Both the position numbers and the translations under genes were made by a program. The notes under the pieces are model-generated. The model worked only from the letters and a program-made list of their open reading frames with translations, searched no databases and had not been told where the DNA came from. From contig CAJTLV010000002.1 in the NCBI GenBank assembly GCA_910577435.1, positions 1 to 64,000 on the forward strand: a DNA stretch of 64,000 nt. Direction: 5' to 3'. Source of the stretch: an uncultured Christensenella sp. GTDB taxonomy: Bacteria > Bacillota > Clostridia > Christensenellales > Pumilibacteraceae. Below are positions 59,035 through 64,000 of this stretch, in pieces (the first letter of the stretch is position 1; each line of letters opens with the position of its first letter).

Positions 59035-60756
59035 CTATTTGATTATTATAGTATTGATCGAAGAAGTAAGTTTGTCTTTTTCCGCTTTATCGCGCTCTTT
59101 CAGATAGTCGCTGAAAATATTGACGGCGCTTGTCTTATCGAGAATGACATATCTGCGCGTAACGGGCAGTTTTTTGGCGTCGGTACGAGCGCCGTTTGCC
59201 TTGCCGCCCTTCTTGGCCGCTTTCTGCGTCGGCTTTGATGATTTGTTGCCGCGCGTCGGTTCCGCTTTGCTTCCGCCCGAACTCACGTTCTTCTTTGCGG
59301 CGGACGGTGCACTCTTCGCGGCGGACACGCGCGCCGTTTGTCTCACGGCACGATCCGACGCAGGCTTTTGAGCACGCTCTATGGTTCGTATTTTGGGAAT
59401 GTATCCGTCGCGATCGGCAATTTCGTATGACGATTCGTCGTCCGATTCCCCGTCGTCATTCGTATCCGCGACATTATACGTATCAGCGTCGTCGCCGATC
59501 TGCGTCTCGTCCGCATACCCGTCTCCGCTCTGCGCGTACCACGCACCGTCGGAGTCGACTTCCTCGTCTGTGGGCGGCAAATCGTACTCTTCTTCCGATT
59601 CGCCGAACGAATGCGCCGCGTCGTCCGTAAGATCGTCGCCGTCGACAATGCCGTCGTCGCCGTCTTGCGCGTACCACGCACCGTCTGCGTCAACATCGTC
59701 GTCGGGCTTAACGTCGTCGCCGTCGATTATGCCGTTCCCGTCGGCAGCAAAGTCGGCGCTCTCGCCACTTTCTTCTGCGCTCGGCGAAACGAACGGATCG
59801 TCGTCGACGTCCTCGCCGCCGTCTGCGCTTTCGCGTATGTCTTCGAACCCGTTCTCGCCTACTGCGGAATCGGACGCAGGCTCGGACGGTTGCGATCCGG
59901 ATTCTTCTTTCTTGGTGCGGGTGATGAACGCAGGCACGGGCTCGTCGTCCTCGTACCACGCCTTTTCGTCGGGCGTTTCGTCGGGCGCGGGTTGTGCGTC
60001 CGTATCGTCGAACGTGTCGAAATCGGATTTATCGTCTATATGCGACAGCCCCACAAATCCGCTTTGATCCGACGCGATATGCGCGTCCGCCGCTTTGAGC
60101 CAATCGGGTTCTTCTTCCTCTTCTCTTTTGGCAGTGCGCACCACGTCTCCCGTGCGCGCCGCCGAAGCTGTCTGCGCAGTCGGCGCTTTCGCCGTTTCCG
60201 CCGCACCCGACGCTTTTTTTACAGCCGCGTCTCCCAGCCTTTTTATTCTTTCGAGTTCCGCCGCGCGCTTTATCTCTTCGGGCGACGTGTGTTTTTTGGC
60301 GGACGAACCGTCTTTCTTCTCTTTTTTGTCAGCTTTGGCTTTTTTGTTTTTCTTTTCTTTCTTCTCTTTTTTATTAGCTATAATACAATCGCAACCGAAA
60401 GTTATAAACGCCAAAACCATAACGCCGATAACTATATCGCGAACAAGTTCGTCGGACAGCAAAACAAAGAACTCTGCGAGCGGAAGTTCCGTTACCTTTC
60501 CGCCGTGATAGAACAGAACGGGATCGACGGTAGTGTCTATACGTATATTCCCGGTCATACCCGTATAAACGGAGCAAACCGTCATAAACGCGCACAGCAA
60601 AAACACGAGTACCGCAAAAATGCACAGCACTACGTCTGCCGCATTGCGTTTGCGCTTACCCTTGCCGATTATAACAAAGGTGATAATCAAAAAGAACAGT
60701 GCGGCGGCGCTTGCCGACGCAACGAATATTATGTTTTCGAGTTTGCCGAAATCCAT
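59035..60756 (-). CDS. Membrane-anchored protein with long acidic disordered region
   Basis: 573 residues, unknown family. Three hydrophobic N-terminal helices (about 8-30, 42-62 and 105-125), a Lys-rich stretch (KKEKKEKKNKKAKADKKEKK), then about 300 acidic disordered residues with repeated aromatic motifs: DGAWYAQDGD, DGAWYAQSGD, EKAWYEDDE. A basic Ser/Lys/Ala stretch follows, and a short folded end (TRRYVILDKTSAVNIFSDYL). No Shine-Dalgarno; TATAAT is nine bases before the ATG. Co-transcribed with glucokinase. Confidence 0.75.
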   Translation of the reverse strand: MDFGKLENIIFVASASAAALFFLIITFVIIGKGKRKRNAADVVLCIFAVLVFLLCAFMTVCSVYTGMTGNIRIDTTVDPVLFYHGGKVTELPLAEFFVLLSDELVRDIVIGVMVLAFITFGCDCIIANKKEKKEKKNKKAKADKKEKKDGSSAKKHTSPEEIKRAAELERIKRLGDAAVKKASGAAETAKAPTAQTASAARTGDVVRTAKREEEEEPDWLKAADAHIASDQSGFVGLSHIDDKSDFDTFDDTDAQPAPDETPDEKAWYEDDEPVPAFITRTKKEESGSQPSEPASDSAVGENGFEDIRESADGGEDVDDDPFVSPSAEESGESADFAADGNGIIDGDDVKPDDDVDADGAWYAQDGDDGIVDGDDLTDDAAHSFGESEEEYDLPPTDEEVDSDGAWYAQSGDGYADETQIGDDADTYNVADTNDDGESDDESSYEIADRDGYIPKIRTIERAQKPASDRAVRQTARVSAAKSAPSAAKKNVSSGGSKAEPTRGNKSSKPTQKAAKKGGKANGARTDAKKLPVTRRYVILDKTSAVNIFSDYLKERDKAEKDKLTSSINTIIIK

Positions 60757-60765
60757 ACTCTGTTA

Positions 60766-60794
60766 ATTATACAACCGCCGTGTGCATTTGTCAA
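60766..60794 (-). promoter_or_regulatory. Promoter nine bases before the acidic membrane protein start codon
   Basis: Reverse strand TTGACA (60789-60794), 17 bases, TATAAT (60766-60771). Confidence 0.88.
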
Positions 60795-60863
60795 TCCCAA
60801 ATATCTATTCGAATCGAAAATTTTCATAAAAGTCGGTAATTACGCCGACGCATATAAAGAAAA

Positions 60864-60889
60864 CGGAGCGTGAATACAGCCACGCTCCG
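60864..60889 (-). terminator. Terminator of corA
   Basis: CGGAGCGTG and CACGCTCCG arms around AATACAGC, then TTTTCTTT on the reverse strand. Confidence 0.88.
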
Positions 60890-60897
60890 CAATACGT

Positions 60898-61842
60898 CTA
60901 AAACATTCGTTTCCGAACCATTATGATGACGACCGGCACCAGGATCGCCACGATTATCCCGACGATTATCCAAAACGCATACGGCAGATCCTGCATCGGC
61001 ACATACACGTTCATACCCCACAAACTCGATATAAGCGTCGGTATAGTCAAAAGAATCGTTATCGCCGTGAGCAGTTTCATAACAATGTTCTGATTGTTGG
61101 ATATGACCGACGCGAACGCGTCCATTGTACCCGACAAAACCTCGCGGTGAATGTACGCCATTTCTATAGCCTGTTTGTTTTCGATTATTACGTCGTCGAG
61201 AAGATCGTTGTCGTCCTCGTAGTGCTTGATGACCGACAGCTTGCGTATCCTGTCTATAACGACCTGATTGGACGACAGCGACGTAGAAAAATATACGAGC
61301 GCCTTGTCGAGATCGAGCAGTTTGATAAGCTCGGTATTTTTCAGCGAGCGGTGCAACGATTGCTGAATGCGGCTTGCCGTGCGGTCGATCATTTTAAGAT
61401 AATGCAGATACTTGGTCGCATTGACATAAAGGACCTGATATAAAAAGCGTGTGCGCTTGTTTACGTCGAAATTGCGTACCGCACGGTTGATGAAGTCGCC
61501 GAGTACCGAAGTCTCGCGCAAGCACACCGTTACGAAATATTTATCGGAATATATAACGGCGAGCGGGAGCGTCGAATACACGTACTCGCCTTTTTCTTCG
61601 TTTATAACGGGAATGTCGATGACGATGAGCGTTACACCGTCCTCGTAATCTATATGCGCCCGCTCCTCTTCGTCGAGTGCGGCTTTAAGCATATCTTCGG
61701 GGATACCTGTTTCTTCGAACACCTGTTCGATCTCTCTGTCGGACGGGTTTTCGAGGTTGATCCAAACGCCGGGCGCGATGTCCGTAACTTCGACCAGCTC
61801 GCGCTTTCCGCTTTCCATTGCATAGATATTCAGCATACGCAT
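60898..61842 (-). CDS. corA: CorA-family magnesium transporter
   Basis: 314 residues, family length. Large cytoplasmic domain followed by two C-terminal helices, with the selectivity motif LWGMNVYVPMQ (GMN) between them and a basic end VRKRMF. Pentameric Mg2+ (or Co2+/Ni2+) channel. The start at 61842 (MRMLNIYAM) has no good ribosome-binding site of its own; a 10-codon ORF with a strong site lies upstream (61881-61913), separated by a GC-rich segment that can form hairpins. Confidence 0.93.
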   Translation of the reverse strand: MRMLNIYAMESGKRELVEVTDIAPGVWINLENPSDREIEQVFEETGIPEDMLKAALDEEERAHIDYEDGVTLIVIDIPVINEEKGEYVYSTLPLAVIYSDKYFVTVCLRETSVLGDFINRAVRNFDVNKRTRFLYQVLYVNATKYLHYLKMIDRTASRIQQSLHRSLKNTELIKLLDLDKALVYFSTSLSSNQVVIDRIRKLSVIKHYEDDNDLLDDVIIENKQAIEMAYIHREVLSGTMDAFASVISNNQNIVMKLLTAITILLTIPTLISSLWGMNVYVPMQDLPYAFWIIVGIIVAILVPVVIIMVRKRMF

Positions 61843-61880
61843 TTCACAACGGGCGCCGCGCCCGCTCAGCGTGCGCGGTG

Positions 61881-61913
61881 TTAACTATGACAACTGTCGT
61901 CTGTACTGTCCAT
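61881..61913 (-). CDS. Possible leader peptide upstream of corA, MDSTDDSCHS
   Basis: Ten codons starting with ATG, five bases after a perfect GGAGG (61919-61923), ending TAA. Three of the first six residues are Asp. The ribosome-binding site is the best in the corA leader, while corA itself has none. Short acidic leader ORFs before Mg2+ transporters (mgtL, corL) are known to control downstream expression by ribosome stalling or dissociation; the same use here is an inference. Too short for automatic gene finding. Confidence 0.5.
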   Translation of the reverse strand: MDSTDDSCHS

Positions 61914-61929
61914 TGCATCCTCCGTTTGT

Positions 61930-61958
61930 ATTTTAACACGTAACGGAAAATATTGCAA
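61930..61958 (-). promoter_or_regulatory. Promoter of corA and its leader ORF
   Basis: Reverse strand TTGCAA (61953-61958), 17 bases, TAAAAT (61930-61935). The leader to corA is about 80 bases. Confidence 0.7.
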
Positions 61959-62043
61959 GCCTTTTTATCCGATTAGCGCGCAAGCGCGACCGATATTTGT
62001 TCGATCGGCCGCAGGCGGCGTTTATATGCCGCATTGCGCAATA

Positions 62044-62067
62044 AAAAAACGCCTTTCGGCGTTTTTT
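62044..62067 (-). terminator. Terminator of sleB-ypeB
   Basis: AAAAAACGCC and GGCGTTTTTT around TTTC; overlaps the ypeB stop codon. Confidence 0.92.
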
Positions 62068-63193
62068 ATTTTACCTGCATTTGTTTTCCGTTCTCGGCGC
62101 AGACATACACGAAATGCACGCCGTCGTCAAGCTCGTAACGATATTCGTAGCAAACGCGTTCGCGTCCGCCGTACACCCGCGAGACGAGTATACCTGCGCC
62201 CGCCGCATTCGGCGCGGCGCGGCGCGCCTGCATTTCGTCCACTTTGACTTTCGGGACAGTATGGTCGCCGCCGCACTTGACGGCAGTCAACGCTACTGCG
62301 TCTCCGCCGGTAACGGCTACCGCCGCGCACTCGTCGCGACACATCGCACCGTCGATAGTCCGACACAAAAGCACAAGCGCGTAATCGCCTTTCGCGTCGA
62401 CGTTGAATACGTCGAGTCCGTCGAACCCGCATTTTTCGGCGCAATCGAGTGCGATGCGCTTCGCTTCTTCTACGTCGATATGCTCGCCGTTCTCGCCGTG
62501 TCCGCTGTGTTCGAACGAGAATTCGACGAGACGTTCGCCCTCGACGATGCCGTAGCCGGACTTGCCGCCGCGTTCCAGATTGAATTCCAGCCTGTCTCCG
62601 AATCCGCCGATAAACTCCGCAGAATCCGTACCGAGCGCCGAACTTATAAGCTCGATTGCCGCAGTCTTTTGTTCGTCGCTCACATCGGCGTTTTCGCCGT
62701 TATCGTCGCCTACGCTCTCCGTCAGCTCGCCGTGATAAGAGAATTCGCTGCCGTTCGCCACGTGATCGTAAAACATCTTGGAAAACTCGTACATCTTTTC
62801 TGCGGCTTCGACCGATTCGAGCGGTGCTTTCGTGTGAAGCACGGTAGCCACGTCGTTGAGGAACGCTTCCTTTTCCCGCATATCGTAAACGTTGCCGTTC
62901 TCGCATTCGAGCGCGGTCTCGGCTCGTACCGCAAACACAAGCGCGGTATTTACAAGCTCGCGCGCAGGCTCTTCCTCGTTACACAGTCTGAGCGCGGAAA
63001 CGGAATGATTGAGGTCCGCCGCCGCGTCTATCAATAAGCGTTGCGCCGTGCCGTTGTCCGGTCCGTTGTTCACTCGCCGCATTATCGACACGGTGAGTGC
63101 TGCGGTAAGCCCGCCGAGCGCGACGGCAAAGGCGCATATTATCGCGGCGACAACGACCGCCGCGCTTCTTTTTTCATTGAGATTGTTCGTCAT
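62066..63193 (-). CDS. ypeB: YpeB-like germination protein
   Basis: 375 residues, somewhat shorter than Bacillus YpeB (about 450). One N-terminal helix (SAAVVVAAIICAFAVALGGL), a helical domain rich in Glu and Ala (to about 150), then repeated beta domains with GGFGDRLEFNLERGGKSGYGIVEG and RVYGGRERVCYEYRYELDDGVHFVYV, the PepSY-like layout of YpeB. YpeB is required for SleB stability in the spore. GGGAGAAA before the start; follows sleB by 32 bases. Confidence 0.75.
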   Translation of the reverse strand: MTNNLNEKRSAAVVVAAIICAFAVALGGLTAALTVSIMRRVNNGPDNGTAQRLLIDAAADLNHSVSALRLCNEEEPARELVNTALVFAVRAETALECENGNVYDMREKEAFLNDVATVLHTKAPLESVEAAEKMYEFSKMFYDHVANGSEFSYHGELTESVGDDNGENADVSDEQKTAAIELISSALGTDSAEFIGGFGDRLEFNLERGGKSGYGIVEGERLVEFSFEHSGHGENGEHIDVEEAKRIALDCAEKCGFDGLDVFNVDAKGDYALVLLCRTIDGAMCRDECAAVAVTGGDAVALTAVKCGGDHTVPKVKVDEMQARRAAPNAAGAGILVSRVYGGRERVCYEYRYELDDGVHFVYVCAENGKQMQVK

Positions 63194-63225
63194 AAAAGTA
63201 TTTCTCCCGTATATTCGTCACGCCG

Positions 63226-64000
63226 TCAAAGCGCGAAATTGTGCTTGCCTATTTTGATATGCACGGTCAGCGTCCATATCCAACTGGACGTAGCCGTCGC
63301 GGGATTGTAATAGTACAGACATCCGCCGGTAGGATCCCAACCGCCGAGCGCGTCGCGTGCCGCCGAATATGCGGACTCGTTTGGCGTCAGGTTGATCTGT
63401 CCGTCGCTTACCGCAGTGAACGCGCCCGCCTGATATATAACGCCCGAAATCGTATTGGGAAACTTGGAAGAGCGCACTCTGTTAAGCACGACCGCCGCAA
63501 CCGCCACCTGACCGTTATACGGCTCGCCGCGCGCTTCGCCGTATACGCACCGTGCCAAAAGATTGAGATCGCTGTCGCTGATATTGCCTGTAGATCCGAC
63601 CGAACCGCCGCCCGACGACGTGCCGCTGCCGAGCGTTATGCCCATAGCTTTTTCGGTCGCACTGCCTACAACGCCGTCGACCGTCAGTTTGTGGTCGGAC
63701 TGAAAGCTCATCACGGCGCACATAGTGCGTTTCCCCCACGCCCCGTCTACGGTACTTGTGTAGTACCCGCTGCTTTTGAGCGCGTTCTGCACGGCTTTGA
63801 CATTCGCCGAAGTCTTGCCTTTGGATATGCCGCCGCTCCGCGCGGACGTACTCAAAGTTATTCCTAGCTTGTTCGCCGTGCCGCTGCCGACTACGCCATC
63901 CACCGAAAGTCCCGCATTCGATTGATAACCGAGCACCGCCGACAGCGTCTTGTTGCCCCACGCCCCGTCGACCGTGCCTTTATAATATCCGTAAGTTTTG
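63226..64000 (-). CDS. sleB: Spore cortex-lytic enzyme SleB (N-terminus beyond the window)
   Basis: At least 257 residues visible. Two peptidoglycan-binding repeats (YYKGTVDGAWGNKTLSAVLG, then YYTSTVDGAWGKRTMCAVMSF), each ending SVDGVVGSGTANKLGI or similar, a Gly/Ser linker, and a SleB/CwlJ hydrolase domain with LLARCVYGEARGEPYNGQVA (catalytic Glu) and AVVLNRVRS. It cleaves cortex peptidoglycan during germination. The frame is open through the window edge, so the first part and start are missing. ypeB follows as in Bacillus. Confidence 0.93.
   Translation of the reverse strand, partial: KTYGYYKGTVDGAWGNKTLSAVLGYQSNAGLSVDGVVGSGTANKLGITLSTSARSGGISKGKTSANVKAVQNALKSSGYYTSTVDGAWGKRTMCAVMSFQSDHKLTVDGVVGSATEKAMGITLGSGTSSGGGSVGSTGNISDSDLNLLARCVYGEARGEPYNGQVAVAAVVLNRVRSSKFPNTISGVIYQAGAFTAVSDGQINLTPNESAYSAARDALGGWDPTGGCLYYYNPATATSSWIWTLTVHIKIGKHNFAL

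Noticed and set aside
60800..60830. TTCGAATCGAA resembling a tRNA T-loop
   Set aside because: No cloverleaf can be built around it; it is a chance palindrome in the spacer.
61843..61880. Mg2+ riboswitch (M-box) before corA
   Set aside because: The leader is only about 80 bases and lacks the size and conserved parts of an M-box; the short ORF explains it better.
1..64000. General reassignment of TAA to Gln, suggested by the broken lipoprotein
   Set aside because: Several conserved genes end at TAA at the expected place (thyX, the 10-codon leader, ypeB), so TAA is a normal stop.

Overview
The window looks like chromosomal DNA of an endospore-forming, anaerobic member of the Bacillota (class Clostridia in the broad sense). 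The evidence is sporulation and germination genes (yabP-yabQ, sleB-ypeB, an RsfA-like Myb-type regulator, a collagen-like surface protein), an LTA-synthase-type sulfatase, ThyX, Mini-ribonuclease III, rubrerythrin and PdxS/PdxT. Base composition is near 50% GC by eye. Vegetative promoters are very regular (TTGACA, 16-18 nt, TATAAT). No tRNA, rRNA, IS element, prophage or CRISPR array was seen.

Layout. 1-7 kb: start of a pst phosphate-uptake operon (pstS, pstC cut by the window edge), NUDIX plus asparaginase, a MATE exporter, a Myb-like regulator and a YugP-type membrane metallopeptidase. 7-11 kb: a TetR-controlled ABC exporter of the FtsX/MacB kind. 11-14 kb: collagen-like protein and a glycosyltransferase, divergent from yabP-yabQ. 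14.5-16 kb: a small amphipathic protein overlapping a patatin phospholipase. 16-22 kb: a forward cluster with a P-loop kinase, a membrane protein, an LTA synthase, a one-pass membrane protein and a ClC transporter. 22-24 kb: ZIP transporter, GyrI-like and DUF3795 proteins. 24.4-34 kb: two long leftward gene sets, pdxS-pdxT-patatin-MBL-recF and mrnC-thyX-rlmB-tpiA-gpmI. 34-42.7 kb: rplI with its membrane-protein neighbour, DUF1540, DUF2804, a zinc-ribbon membrane protein, and an acyltransferase/AMP-ligase/MBL operon. 42.8-47 kb: mnmG, a DUF898-like protein and a divergent mini HTH regulator. 47-52 kb: an XRE-cupin regulator with a complete potABCD polyamine importer. 52-58 kb: flavodoxin-like protein, a broken lipoprotein gene, iron-type alcohol dehydrogenase, FMN reductase, sugar acetyltransferase, LysR regulator and rubrerythrin. 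58-64 kb: ROK glucokinase, a large acidic membrane-anchored protein, corA with a tiny upstream ORF, and ypeB-sleB (sleB cut by the window edge).

The main unusual signals are at the level of gene expression. At least seven genes have a -10 box only 6-9 nt before the start codon and no Shine-Dalgarno sequence, which suggests leaderless mRNAs. Two conserved genes (a patatin and rlmB) have no ATG, GTG or TTG where their family begins, only an ATA. corA is preceded by a 10-codon acidic ORF with a strong ribosome-binding site. A lipoprotein gene carries two in-frame TAA codons in its linker, next to an alcohol dehydrogenase that has lost a metal-ligand histidine.
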